Of a stretch of 64,000 nucleotides of DNA, positions 11,755 through 24,600 are shown piece by piece. The stretch covers positions 120,416,088-120,480,087 of the forward strand of contig JALGPY010000002.1 of the NCBI GenBank assembly GCA_023055425.1, given 5' to 3'. The stretch's first letter is position 1, and every line of letters begins with the position of its first letter. A program made the position numbers and the translations under genes. The notes beneath the pieces are model-generated. The model was not told the DNA's origin. It did no database searches and saw nothing but the letters and a program-made list of their open reading frames with translations. The DNA is from Linanthus parryae (lineage: Eukaryota > Streptophyta > Magnoliopsida > Ericales > Polemoniaceae).

Positions 11755-13211
11755 TGTTGGAAATATTCCCTAGAGGCAATCTATTTCTTGTGACATTGGT
11801 ATGGACTTACTATTCATTATTTATCGATTTGGAGATATGTTAACATGAATAAAGTCATTAGAATATAAATGTCATATTCTTAAATATCCCTAGTCGAGTA
11901 CTACAGTTAATAGGACGACTGTATTGCATCGAGACTAGTATGTAGGTAAATTAATTTGGATATATCAAGTCTAGCACATGGTATGCATTAGGGGTAATGG
12001 CATACTAGATTGACCCACAATGAGAGGGATACATACAAGTTATATAAAGTCACAAGTGCTTCTCGTAGTGACAACGGTATTGTCATTCTTAGACTTGAAG
12101 TCACGAGATCCTCTAGTTGTGGAATATTGTGTTTTGATATCGTCAAACGCTACACCGAAATTGGGTAGTAATAAAGGCGCGTTTTCAGACACAATAGGAA
12201 GCAAGCTTAGAGATGGTAGTGATGTAGATATACTCTGTCCCTCCCACATAACGGGAGAAAATATCAATGGCCACTTGAGGGATGGTGCTTATAGAATGTC
12301 TGGCCAGACTCAGATAAATCAATATGAGATGTTGATGTTATCTGCATGGATAAGACTATTCCCAGGATCGAGAAACTATGGATTGGATATAAAAATGTGA
12401 CTTGCATGTCTCGTGTCCAATTCGGATATAGAGACAAAGGGACGAGACAATACTTGCACAAGGTTCGTTTAATTACTGACTATTTCTATTAGTTGGGTAG
12501 CATGGATGTGTTGCTAGACACCGCTCGATATTAGTAATCGTTACTAGCAACGAAGTAGAAACCTATGAAGTCACACGCCATATGGATTAAACTAGACTTG
12601 GGAATTAATTAATATGATTAATTAAATAGAACGATCAATACACAAGCACTTGCAAACTTAGTAGGACTAATTTGCAAGTTTGAATAATCCATGTATAGAC
12701 ATGATTAGGATTTGCAAGATGGACTAATCCATGTATGGACATGATTAGGAGAGGGGCTAATATGTAGTTAACAAGGAGTTGTTGGAATATATAAAGAGCA
12801 CTCCAAGATTATTTTCTCACTAATGCTCATAACACACATTGAGTGAGAGAAAATGAAGCAAGGAGAGAGAGCAAGACAAGTCAAGGCCGAAGCCAAGGCC
12901 CGTCCGCCTCCTTCCCACCGTCGGCCACAAGAGGTCGAGCCTCTTTGGTATCCATCGCGTGATTCTTCTTCTTCCTTCTTCCACCAGTTGCTAGCACAAG
13001 ACGTGGAGGAATCTAGATCTTAATCCTAGGCGTGGACTAATTCGTAGAGACGCGAACACTATTTTGATTTTGAAGTCATCAAAGGAGACAAGCAAGGTAG
13101 TTGTTACCAAACCTTTACTATCGTTATGTATCTCTTCCTGTGATCCTTGAAGGGCCTTGTGCGGATCTTAATTATTGTCTTCCGCTGTGTAATCCGTTAC
13201 AAAACCTTACA
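11755..13211 (+). repeat. 5' LTR of the plus-strand Copia relic
   Basis: Starts TGTTGGAAATATTCCC and ends CTTACA, just before a primer-binding site. It contains a TATA-like ATATATAAAG at about 12788. The first 700 bp align with the reverse complement of 30150-30858 with roughly 15% differences by eye, showing that both belong to one Copia family. A 59-bp piece of the matching 3' LTR remains at 19739-19797. Length is about 1.46 kb. Confidence 0.85.
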
Positions 13212-13212
13212 G

Positions 13213-13224
13213 TGGTATCAGATC
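13213..13224 (+). promoter_or_regulatory. Primer-binding site (initiator tRNA-Met type)
   Basis: TGGTATCAGATC lies one base after the LTR terminus CA. It matches the plant Copia/Gypsy primer-binding consensus TGGTATCAGAGC except for one base, and would prime minus-strand DNA synthesis from initiator tRNA-Met. Confidence 0.85.
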
Positions 13225-16200
13225 CACATGTTGTAGATCATAATGTAGTTTATGTGTTACGATTATGTCAATTTTACACTTTAATTATTGTTTATCGCGT
13301 AAAACGGACAAATTAAGCATATTGATGCAATTTGGAATATGATTCAATCAAATAAGATCAATATTACATGCGATGTAAGGATTAGTGAATTTGGATCACA
13401 TATGATGTGTAATTTTGGATCTTGAAAACTAGGGTTAGGGCACAAATTGGAAAATGGGTTTTTCAATTTGGAAACAACTAAAATTGGGCAACAAGGAATA
13501 AGAAGTTGTTTTGGAAACAACTCCTAAAGGAAGTTCGGCCCCACTAGGGACTGTTCCCCTCTTCCTTGCCGCTCAAGCTAGCCACGGCCAAAGGGCCGGG
13601 CTCCCTAGCGCACGGCCTAGCCGTGTGGGCTAGGGGCTGGACGGCCAAAGGCTCTTATGGCGGTCCCTTAAGTGGTTCGGCCATTTAGTGGTGGGCCCTC
13701 TTGGACCATTTTGACCCTAGTATGTCAAAATCAACAAAAATTGACCAAGTGCGTTAAATTGAATTTTTACTGTTTATGTGCTATTCACATAGTGATTGGA
13801 TATGTCATAAGATGTGGATGTTGTGAATGTTTAAGTTTTTGGTTTGTTTTAGGGCATGCGAGCCGGTAAAATTATTGTAATAGTTAATTAGGTTTTACGG
13901 TCTGCGAGACGGACTTCTTATCAACTTGTAAGATCTTTCTATTTAGTATAGTTGCTAGCTAGTATTAGATAGAGTATATGATAGTCAAGACGTGGAGAAA
14001 AAAATCCTAAAGAATTAAAGAACCACTAGATGGTGCATTCCACAAGGCTAATGAGCATGGAGCATTCCACAAGCTATGGAGCATGGACCAAAAAAATGAA
14101 GGCACATCGAGATGAGCTTGCTATTCTTAGGGTTCATATATATTTTCATTGGCTTGGGAATATCTTAGTCTAGGAGGCCATATCCATATCACGGTTTTAT
14201 TTTTGTGGTTGTTTATTTATTGTCTCGTTATTTATTGTCTGTGTATGGATGATGCATGCAAAATTGATAGTAAGATAATTAACAACCCGGATCTTTTATT
14301 TTGGGATTTCCCAACCTAAATAAGTAGATAAGTTGATATGGATCAACAAAATAATTAAAATTGAAAGGGAAATCCCTCAAATTTAAATATTGCATTTTGC
14401 CTTCTCGTTACTTATACACTCATCAAGATCATGATTTATCAAGCTCGTGCGTGTCAAAGCAGGACGACTTGGTTTATCATGACATGATGCGATGGCACAA
14501 GCAAGTAATGTGCAATTGTTTGAGTAATAGGTTGGACGCAACTGGGTAATTTTAATAAGATTAAAAACCTAGAGGCAACCAATTGGGATTATCTATGAGA
14601 TAGATAAATACGGAGTTATTTTCTCAATTGAACCAAGAGTTGCATGGGATGCAAATGGAACTGTTCCTACCTAAATAACTAGTTTTTGAATGACTTGCCA
14701 AAGCAAGCTCAAAATGAAGTGAATTATGGATCTTGGCCCGCTAGAAAATATATGATAACTTCCGCATTAATATTGAGGGTTATTAATTCGAGAAAAATAG
14801 TAGGAGCTATGTTAGACAATTTAAGTCATTGTTAAGTATAGTTAAAACGTCACAACACTTCGCATAATCATTTTGTGTTGAATACCCATGACATTAAACA
14901 AACAAAACGCGACTTATGTCCTTAAGAAGGAAAAGCTGCTGAAATCTATTTTCTAGACTGGTATAAAATTAAGAATTATTCTCAAACAAAAAAAATGAAA
15001 ATATTGTACGTAGAGCATAAAGTTCTCCTTCCACCAACTGCCAATAACACTAAAGCCTAATGTAAGTAACACCAAAGAATGGTTCTCTGGATGTAACTTG
15101 CCTCATGTCAGCTGAAATGAACTCTGAGCTTTGGAAGCAAGATGAGAACATGGAGGTGTATGATATGATCATATATCAAAAGAAGCTCTTTCAAAGAACG
15201 AGCTAGACATGAAAGGTTTGAAGTGTTGTACTTAGCACTCTCTTGCTTAGCACTCGTCGTGATCAAGATGGAATGAGTTCGGGCTTGCCAAAGCAAGGAG
15301 ATTTGATTCATCGAGATATGATGCGACGACACAAGCTAGTAATGTGTGACTGCTGAAGCAAGAGGTCAAGCGCAACTAAGATGACTCAATGGGATTGAAA
15401 GCTTAGAGACTGGGAGTTATCTGTGAGATAGATAAAGAATAAATAATTATTCTCCCAATTAAACCAAGAAATTCATTAGATGCAATTATAGTTTTGTTCA
15501 AAGGTGATTCACTCAATAAGATTGAGAATCGCTAAACAAAACACACATAAAGGGCTAAGGCAAAACATGGTAATGGTTAACAACATAGGTAAGGGAAAAA
15601 GTTTTGTGCCCACCCCATGGTTATAAAGCAAACTTGTTGCTAAAACCAAGTTGTCTTAAAGTCGCATAGGTGGTGTAGAGGAAGAGAGACTGCCCAAAGT
15701 ACCTGAAAGGAAATAATAAAGGAATTGTGAATTCCTAGTTAGGTATTTTTTTTATAGAAATCAATGTGTCTATCTCATCATCATGGGTATATAATACTAG
15801 ATGAGGATCTCACATTTATAGAAATGTGGAGGATCTCAAGAGATGTAGACAATTGGAATAGGAAGAAATAAACCTGCACGTGGGCCAATGAAGCAAGGGG
15901 TTGCTGAATTAGTCGTAGGGAATTATCTCTACATTTTTGAAATTATTCATGAATTAGACAAATAAGATTATGTCACTACTTTCAGTAGGGACAATATCAC
16001 AGTTTCTTTTTTGAACAAGAAAAACATTTTATTAAAATAATGGACAAATGATGTTCTATTTATTTTGATAAAATGCATTATTATAATGCACTTTTGTCTA
16101 ATGGATTATATATCTTTGATCATGATAAATTCATCTATAACATTAATACCAAGAGGTTCGCATATAATGATATGAACCTCACTTATCTTTGGCATTGTGG

Positions 16201-16325
16201 TTTAGGCCACATAAAAGAGAGATACATATCTAGGCTCCATATGGATGGATTTCTGGACTCATTTGATTTTGAATCATATGAGACAAATTTTTAATGGGCA
16301 ATATATGATCTTTCGGAATCATACA
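13225..16325 (+). pseudogene. Plus-strand Copia relic: leader, gag remains and GAG-pre-integrase
   Basis: The leader and gag region (13225-15700) has no long open frame but is colinear with the reverse complement of the right-hand Copia copy (about 27780-29650), including a GC-rich block near 13560-13660. From 16073 the frame becomes readable and contains LTYLWHCGLGHIKERYISRL, the His-rich pre-integrase zinc-binding region found between gag and integrase in Copia polyproteins. It breaks at 16325, where a solo LTR is inserted. Many stops; not functional. Confidence 0.72.
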
Positions 16326-17624
16326 TGAAAGGGGAGTAAGCAGGTACAAATGAAGTACAAATACTCTAGAAGGGGGGGGGGAGTGAATAGAGTATGCCAA
16401 CTTTTTGTAAAACTTTGCAAAGATAAAAGTTTCTGTGAAGAACAATGAAGTTCAAGGCCTTGAAAACAGTTTCAAGCCTTTGGAAGAGATACAATTTAAG
16501 TAGAGAAACAGACAAGTCTTTTTCAAGGCCTTGAAAAGATTTTCAAACCCTTGAAAACAGAGTAGTTTGAATGCTGTGAAAAACTAAGTATGCAGAATAA
16601 ACTGTAAATGCAAGAGACACATAATATATAGCGTTCAGTCCACTTGGACCTACGTCTCTACCTTTGGGATCTTCTCCCTACAGGATTTTCAACACAATTC
16701 TTATTAATCAAAAGCTAAGGCCAAGATATCAGGCACAAAGATATGCCTTACTCTATTACAGCTTGTGGTTCTCACTAACCTATCTAGTACCTTCTCTAGC
16801 AAACTGATTAACTAAGAATTCTCTATTGTTCACTTTGAATAATTCTTTAGAATAAGATATAGAAGTAATATAAGAGTGATCTACAAAATGAGTCCAAGTC
16901 AAAAGAACACTGAAAGTACTGAAAGTGTGAAACTGCAGTGAAGAATGCAGTGATCTTCTGTGAGATGGATTGTGAGAATGATGAACTTCTTTGATGCTTG
17001 TCAATCCAGAAATGTGTCTCTCTTTTTTTATCCTTGAGTTTTGTGTTTGTTGCTTTAATATGAGCTCTATTTATACTGATCAGAAGCTCTGCAAATCTTC
17101 CCAGATATTCAGCAACAAACTTCCTGTATTGTAGGCAAGAAATTTGACTCTCTTAACAGCCTTCTCCAACGGATAATTGATCATAATATTCAGAGATATT
17201 ATTGTGATATTGTCTTTAAACGGATTGAGAAGCTGTCATGAGTGTATGATTGATCACAGAATCACATTATCTAGATGTTTCCTTTCCTGCAAAAACCACA
17301 TTAGGAAACCAATCCTGCAAACTTAGGGAATAAAATTTCCCTGCAAAACTGAGACAAACAGATGGATTAAATGGTGTTAGATATAACAAAAAAATAGTTT
17401 GTTTTTCATCATCAAATAATAATAGATCAAGCATAGGGGCGAGAGAGATAGAATCAGATCGAAAGGGTTTAGAGAAACTCCCCCTCAGAGTATGCATACA
17501 AGTCAGACAGTTTTCAAGGCTTTGAACACTGTGCCTGTGAAACTTGTAATTCCAGGCTTTGAAAACTGGTTCAACGCCTTGAAATACCTCTGTATTTCAA
17601 GCCTATGAAACTTGTGATCTTACA
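16326..17624 (-). mobile_element. Solo LTR inserted in the Copia integrase region
   Basis: Begins TGAAAGGGGAG and ends CTTACA (TG..CA), flanked by the perfect 5-bp direct repeat ATACA (16321-16325 and 17625-17629). Removing it restores the Copia reading seen in the homologous copy on the other strand. No internal coding, primer site or polypurine tract is present, so it is a lone LTR of 1.3 kb left by LTR-LTR recombination. It contains a TTCAAGGCCTTGAAA-type repeated word (16440-16560 and 17510-17610) and a G9-10 run near 16371. Orientation is uncertain; read on the minus strand it starts TGTAAGATCAC. Confidence 0.85.
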
Positions 17625-19738
17625 ATACATATCGATGTATGTAGGCCGCTAAGCACAAATTCTAAAGGTGGTTTTCATTACTTCATCATATTTACTGATG
17701 GTTTTAGTGAATATGGATTTGTGTATCTTATGAAGAAACAAATCAGAATCCTTTGAATTATTCAAGGAATTCAAGAATGAATTAGAGAGCCAGTTTGACA
17801 AACGTATCATGGCTCTACGATTGGATCGTGGAGGAGAATACTTAAGCTCAGAGTCTGACAAGCATCTATAGGAGTGTTGGATATGATCCAAACTCGCTCA
17901 ACCTAGAACACCACATGGGTATGGCGTGTCTATGAGGATAGATCATACCTTGTTGGACACGGTTCAATCCAAAATGCCTCAAACAGAACTTCCAGTTTAC
18001 CTTTAAGGGTCATGTTCTAATTACAAAAATTTCGCCCTTAACCTTGTTCCATATAAATCAATTATGGAAAAAAAAAATCAAATGAGATATGGACTAGGAA
18101 GTGTCCTCGTATGTCATTCATAAAGAATTTGGGGTATGAAGTTTATGTAAATAGTTATAGATAAACTTGGACCCAAGTCGGATAAATGTACTATGTGGAA
18201 TATACTGAGGAAACAAAGGATATTATCTCTACAAACCAGTCGAGAACAAATTTTCTGTTGCTCGAACTACTGTTTTTCTAGATAGAGATTGTCTCTAAAA
18301 GAAACAGTGGGAGGACAGTAGAACTTGATGGAGTTCAAGAACCACAACAGAACATTGATCCTTTTCATGGAACATGAGCAGGATCACAAGGTGTTGTGGA
18401 GCAACCTACTCAGGTAACACAAGAACCTCGTAGGTTAAGTATGATATGTCAAAAGGCTAGAGAAATATGAATTTATCATAACCCGGTGATGTGTTGCTCA
18501 TGGTGATGAGCCTACAACCTATGAGGCAGCCACGAGTGGGCTAAACTCTCAGTAATGGCTTGGAGCCATGAGATACGAAATTGAATCCATGTATACCAAC
18601 AAAGTATGGAATTTGGTGGAACCACCTGAAAGGGTAGGACCCATAGTGTGCAAGTGGGTTATGAGAAAACTTACATGGATGGTAATTTATTACTCTTAAA
18701 GGACGATTGGTGTCTAAAAGTTTCTCATGAGATCATAGTATAGACTATGACGAGATCTTTTCCCCAGTTGTGATGCTTAAATCCATTCGCATCTTGCTTG
18801 CAGCAATCTGTCTACAGATTGAGTCAAGATTCTCGGAGTTGGAATCTTTGATTTGATGATGCAATCAAAGGAGTTTGGTTCCATCAAGAATGAAGATGAA
18901 GCTTGTGTTTACAAGAAGGTTAGTGGGAGCACAGTTATATTTATGGTCTTGTATGTGGAGACATACTAATCATTGGGAGTGATATCCTTACTCTGCAATC
19001 TTGTAAAGATTGGCTAGAGAATTGTTTTTCAAATGAAGGACTCAGGCGGAACAACCTATAAAGACCTATGAGTTAGATCAAGATAGTTTTTAAGCTTGAA
19101 TCAAAGTACATATATTGAAAAAGGTGTTGAAATGGTTCAACATGTAAATAATGTGGATTCTACATATGTCACATTCAATTAGTCTTTCAAACGCTAATTG
19201 TCCTTCCAATTAGATTGTAAAGGACCGTATGAATGAGATTCACGAGATACACCCTGTTATGTACTAGGCCATACATGTCATATGGTATGACATATAGATA
19301 CTAGTCAAATCCGGGTGAGCGTCACTGGATAATTATCAAGATTATCCTTAAAGTACTTGAACTTAGGATAAATTCTTGGTAAATGGAGGATATGAAGATT
19401 TTACTGTAAGGGGTTACAGTGATGAGAACTTCCAATCTGATAAAGATGATTCAGATTATAGTCAACTTTTGTGTTTTTCCCTTAGTGGGAGAGACTATGA
19501 GCTGGAAAGGTTCCCGGTAAGATTTAGTCACTAATTCTAACATAGAGGACTGAGTATATTCTGCATCAGATGTAAATACTCAGAAGATTCTATCTCATTC
19601 AATTTTCGATAGAGGAGATGTGATCATATGCAAAGTACCGGCATATGTCTCTCTTACCTTCCGCATCGGAGGCGTGAGGACTGCACTAGATCAGTAGACA
19701 TATGATGCACCAGATTGACTCTAGTGCAAGTGGGACAC
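17625..19738 (+). pseudogene. Plus-strand Copia relic: integrase, reverse transcriptase, RNase H remains
   Basis: After the solo LTR the integrase core resumes with FHYFIIFTDGFSEYGFVYLMKK (catalytic Asp in FTDG). Later come YEVYVNS/RTWTQVG-like text near 18130-18200 and the reverse-transcriptase N-terminal phrase MRYEIESMYTNKVWNLVEPPE near 18570. Then FGSIKNEDEACVYKKVSGST and a damaged VLYVETY in place of the YVDD catalytic box (about 18950). RNase H is largely unreadable. A polypurine-like AAGTGGGA (19729-19736) precedes the 3' LTR start. Numerous frameshifts and stops. Confidence 0.75.
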
Positions 19739-19797
19739 TGCTGGAAATATGCCCCAGAGGTAATATATTCTTGTGACATTAGTATGGACTTACTATT
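19739..19797 (+). repeat. Truncated 3' LTR of the plus-strand Copia
   Basis: TGCTGGAAATATGCCCCAGAGG... matches the first 59 bases of the 5' LTR at 11755. The match stops at about 19797 in TTACTATTCGCT, where minus-strand Copia coding sequence begins. Confidence 0.8.
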
Positions 19798-20257
19798 CGC
19801 TGTTGAATCATTTCAACACCTTGTCAATTATGTACTTTGACTTAAGCTGAGCAACCTTCTTGATCTATCTCCACAGATCTTTATACCAAGTATGCAGGTT
19901 GCATTGACTAAGTCTATCGTTGAAAAGCAATTCCCTAGCCATTTTTTAAAAGATTGCAGAATAGGGACATCATTCTCAATGATCAGTATGTCATCCACAT
20001 ACAAGACCAGAAATATAACTGTTCTCCCACTAACCTTCGTCTAAACACAAGCTTCTTCTTCATTCTTGATGAAATCAAACATTTGATTGCATCATTAATC
20101 AAATATTCCAAAGGCTTACTTCAATCCATAAATGGATCGTGAAAACTTATACACCTTTCGGGCATGCTCTGGATCAACAAAATCCTCTGGTTGTGTCATA
20201 CACATCCTCAAGGAGGTTTTCATAAAGAAATGTTGTTTTGATATTGTGCACAAGAGA
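19798..20257 (-). pseudogene. Minus-strand Copia relic: reverse transcriptase fragment
   Basis: Read on the minus strand from 20257, the text gives DIKTTFLYENLLEDVY, then MTQPEDFVDPEHARK and SRSIYGLK. After these comes VSGRTVIFLVLYVDDILII with an intact YVDD catalytic box near 20000. It ends in QSKYIIDKVLK near 19810. These are Copia reverse-transcriptase landmarks in the right order, with two frame changes. The missing upstream part lies beyond the PMD insertion and resumes near 26500-26640. Confidence 0.85.
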
Positions 20258-20880
20258 TTCCGGCGAGGAGACCTCCGTGTACACCGTAAGTAGAGGATCA
20301 GAGATAGCACAGGAAGATTTGGGTTGTGTGTAGGGAGAGAGTAAGGCAGTAGTAATGTCTGAGAGAGAGACAGAGGTTTGGCAGAGCTTCCGCGTATGGC
20401 TAGTGTGTTCTCCTTTGTATGGAAAGGTTAACGTCCTATATATAATGGAGAACGTGACCGTTGCAGTGTGGTTAATGCGCCCATCAATGGCGGCTTAATT
20501 AGCTTAACCGCAACGGCACGTTCGTCCGCCTATATAGGGACCGTTACAGCACGTTATGCGCGAATACCGGAACCGTTACGAGGTTGACCGGGTTTGACCG
20601 GATTGACCGGGTTTATGGAGCTCGTGCCATAAATCTCTCAAAAGCAGTTACTAAAGGTCGCGCGCGGGCTTGGCTCGCACGCGACAGGACTTACTCTAGC
20701 CTCCAAACCACTAAGTCCCTACAAGTCCCGTGCAGTGGTTATGCGATGGCTCTGTCTCGCAGCCCCCACATGGATCAGCGCGGCTGGTGATCCAGTGTGT
20801 GTGGAGCACAATATGGTGTGCTGGATGGTTGCCACGTGGCCAAGATCTGTCAGCTCAGAAAGCACTATCTACATTAGCCC
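20258..20880 (+). repeat. Repeat copy B, upstream of the PMD gene
   Basis: Same family as 5838-6475 (see that entry for the shared landmarks). It ends about 730 bases before the PMD start codon and contains TATA-like CCTATATATA and CCTATATAGGG boxes, so it may serve as LTR or promoter. Its left edge coincides with the end of minus-strand Copia homology at about 20257, so it marks one border of the inserted block. Confidence 0.85.
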
Positions 20881-21610
20881 CCTTTCTGCGTGTGAAGACT
20901 CATAGCTGTATATACTTCCATGCGCGGAAACCAACATACGCGTCGCCGCCACGCACCAATTCAAATATGAGCAAGTTCAGCCCCCGTGCGTGCCATTATG
21001 ACCTAAAACCACTAGAGTCGTGCCGTCTGGCCTTTTAGGGTTTTAGGCGTGACGTCAGCTTGTCCTGTGATTGCGCGATTCGACGGTGACGGTTGCGATT
21101 CGACTACTGAAAGGACGCAACCCTTCATTGTTTTTGGATAAGTACTCTGTACTCTCCATTGTTGCAAAGCATCACTTCTTTCTCTTAAAGTGAATGATAC
21201 CCGGAAGTCTTCGAGAGCAGATTCAAATAATCAATCACCAGTTCACTCCTTTCAATCGTCTTCTTCGACTGTGTGCAGCCAAGCAAGCTTCATCAAAACA
21301 AGGTTGGCCTTGTTCAATTTTGCTTATCATACCAATGTATGCTTTGAACTGTGTTGGATCTGCAAACCCATGACATATTATCTGTTGAAGAAACTCTAAT
21401 CTTTGAACCCAATTTCGGCTTAATCCCCCAATGATAAGGACCTTGGATGTAGGGTTTTGAAATTCCTGATAATGCAAACAATTTCCAACTCCTAATTTCT
21501 GAAATTGATACCAGAAACTATTCATCTTTCTTCCCATAGATCTTGAATCTCCAAATTCAAACTGAAGTGTGTGCATATTTCTCCCCCTTTTTTCTTGCTT
21601 TTCCGCAGGA
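20881..21610 (+). other. 5' leader of the PMD gene
   Basis: No plus-strand coding sequence is recognised. The stretch ends in a pyrimidine tract and TTTTCCGCAG directly before GAATGG, a good splice acceptor, so a 5' UTR intron is likely. A 135-codon antisense open frame (21642-21235) overlaps it; its product is not recognised and it may be a captured gene fragment or chance. Confidence 0.5.
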
Positions 21611-24600
21611 ATGGAAAAGACAAAAGGAACTAGACCCACCAAGGAGGACGAAGAAATACCTGATCTTCTGCAAGCTTTATGGCGAAAAGTCCCCTATCTG
21701 GGTGGCAAAGACTTCTACCATGCGAGGGTTAAGGCAAAGAAACTGCCTGCTTCTATCCCTAATGAAGGATTGCTAACATTAACCCCTCCAGTTAACTCAG
21801 CCTTGCTTGATTTGATTGGCTCCGAGGACGTGGTTCGATTGGGAATGAAAAATGGGTACTTCCCGTACGCCGCGATTTTCACCCAAGCTTTTGTTCAGAA
21901 ATTGGACTACATGGATGAATGGATTGACCATGTGTTGACCAATCATGCCGTGACTCTCAACGAGGCTGGCGTATACTTCGCTGTTCGTGCTATGAAGGGT
22001 GCTGCCGTGAAGCTGGACCAGTCCATGCTTCTAAACCTTCTTTCCCGCTACTCGCCTGCGACTCACACTTTTCACTTTGCTGAGTTCGAGGCTGCTCCCA
22101 CGCTCGAGGACGTACACATGCTGTATGATTTATCTCCCATGGGTGAGGTGGACCCTTTGAGTCCCTTGAGGACGGATGCGGAGATTGCTTTGTACACGCA
22201 GATGGAGGAGTGCTTGTCAGAGGTAAAGAAAATCTCCACCCGGTGGACCACTACCAAAGCCCTTCCTGACTGGCATCTGGTTGACACGTCTGCGAAGAAT
22301 ACTTGGAACAAATGGGTGCAGTACTTCCTCCGCGACTACGCGAACAACAGCATCACCAAGAAGCTTCTGAGTCTAGACCCAGAGGCCAAGAATTACGTGG
22401 AGGGTAAAGGCTATCACTTGACCCTTTGTGCCTTCCTCTGTGCCTGGTTGTCGAGGTACTTAATCGATGGTCACCCGCACGATGGGGTTTTCTATCACGT
22501 TCTTCCGCTTGCTGTGAAACTGGCCCTTGGCCAGAAAGTCGCACTCGGACCCTTGGTCTTGGGTACGCTGTACTACAGACTGGATCAGCTAGTCGTGGCT
22601 ATGAAAGAATCGCGCGGCCGCCTCGACATACTGACTTTCGTCAACATTGCCTTCTTGACGATGTGGGTCTTTGAGCGATGGCCTTCCTATGTCCCAACTG
22701 CTTCTAAGCCCAACAAGTGGTGTCCCCCAGGCGCGATGGAGGAGCGTAACAGCGGCAGAGCTGCGAGGTGGTTCGGAACGAACAATATCAAGTGCGTTTG
22801 GAGCCTGATATGCGACAACCGGCGAGATTTCATTGCCAGGCCCTATGCCGTGCGTATTGAGAACATGCGATGGTTTCCAAAGCTGTACCCTTCTAAGGTG
22901 TTGTTTTCTCAGAAGAGCTCCTCTTTGAAGAGGGATCGCATTTCCATGAGCGCTATCGCGAATTCTTTTGCTGGTGCCTGCGAGGTTCCCTTCCTGCTCT
23001 CGCAAAGCATATTCGTGAGCTCGCGCCGAGGTATGAGAGGATTACCGTGGATGTTGATCCCACTCGCGTTTCTCCTCAGTTCGGCTTTGATGCAGTGGCA
23101 CCATCAATCTGGCCACAGTCTATTATCAGAGGCTGCTATAAGCGTTTGTTGACAAAAGAGTGCAAAACAGTCTTCATGAGCAACCTTCCCTTTGAGCAAC
23201 CTGCGGGTAACCGCGAAGGTGGTTGTTCTAAGAACTGGCTCGCATACTGGCACGCCCAGCAGATGAGATTTGAGACACAGTCAGCCCCTCAGCCAAGCAG
23301 AGCTCCTGTGATCAAAAGAAACTCTTTTCCGTTTCGTCCCAACTGCAGTCTGGACGAGTCTGAATATGGTTGCTACTCATTGTTGGATCATGAGAACCAT
23401 TTGTGCCCTGCTGTCATTCTGGATGAAAAGATTGCCGCAGTTAAGAAAGGCGACTCGCATGTCATCAGATATAGCGAGACTTTTGCTAAGGTAAGCAACT
23501 TCTTTTGCATGCGTTAAGCTTCTTGATTTTCTCATATTGACATCTTTATTCTACACTGCTTGCTATAGTGCCATTTGCGGAGATTAGCATCTGGCGATCG
23601 TTCCAAATCGCTGGTTAACACTATTGTTACCACAAGAAGACAAGGACAGTCGTTCCTGCTAGCATCAAGGATGGACCCTGAGGTCGAAACCAGGATTCGC
23701 GAGGTCATGAATGCTTTTGCTGACTCGCTGATAGACAATGCTCCGGCCTTGTCTCCCCCTAGAGATAATCCGTCTCCTCCAGCGACTGCGGCACCAAGAG
23801 CGAAGAGACCCAGGCAAAGAGGAATTACAATTGCTTCCCCTAGAAGCGCTCCAACTTCTCCTCCTGCAAGGTCCCTTTCTGCCAAGGACAAAGGTAAAGG
23901 TCGCATGACCAGTAAAACGCGGAAGGAGCTCGCGGTGGAGACCTTCGTTCCATTCGGCCAGGAGGAAGAAGAGGAGAGGCAGGAGCCAAGAGAAGGAGAT
24001 GAAGAAGAAGAAGAAAGAGCAAATGTGATACATGAGGAAGAATCAGGAGGTACCTCCATCGCGTTTCCCTTCTCATTATCGTAATTCTTTTGCAACTCGA
24101 TCTTGAACCAATCATTTATTCGCAGATGATGATGATGATGAGACCATCGGTGGCCTTTTGGCCAAGAGACAGAAGAGGGATGCTCATTCTGGCATTTCGG
24201 ACGAACCCATAAGCGAGGACGTTCTCGCCGAGTCCAGAAAGACAGCCGCGGAAGCTGCTGAAAGGAGAAGGCAGCGAGAAGAGGAGGAGCTCGAGCGTGT
24301 GAGGTAGCGGAGCCTCGAAGAGCAACATGTTGACGACTTAGTGCGTCCAGCTGATGAGGAAGATGCGCTTCCCGAAGAGGTGGCTCCTCAAGCAGAAGAG
24401 GAGGATGCGGCCCCAGAAGAGGATGCAGCAGCTTTGGAGCAAGCCCAAGCAGATTTTGAAGAAATCGCAGGCGGCAATAAAGGTGAGATTTTTAATCTCG
24501 CAGTAACTTATCGAGATGTTATTGTGGGTGTATTAAAGCATGGTGTGTCAAAAGCTGACATTCGCCGTTGGCTAGTAGGCAAGTGCGGTGAACCCTCAGG

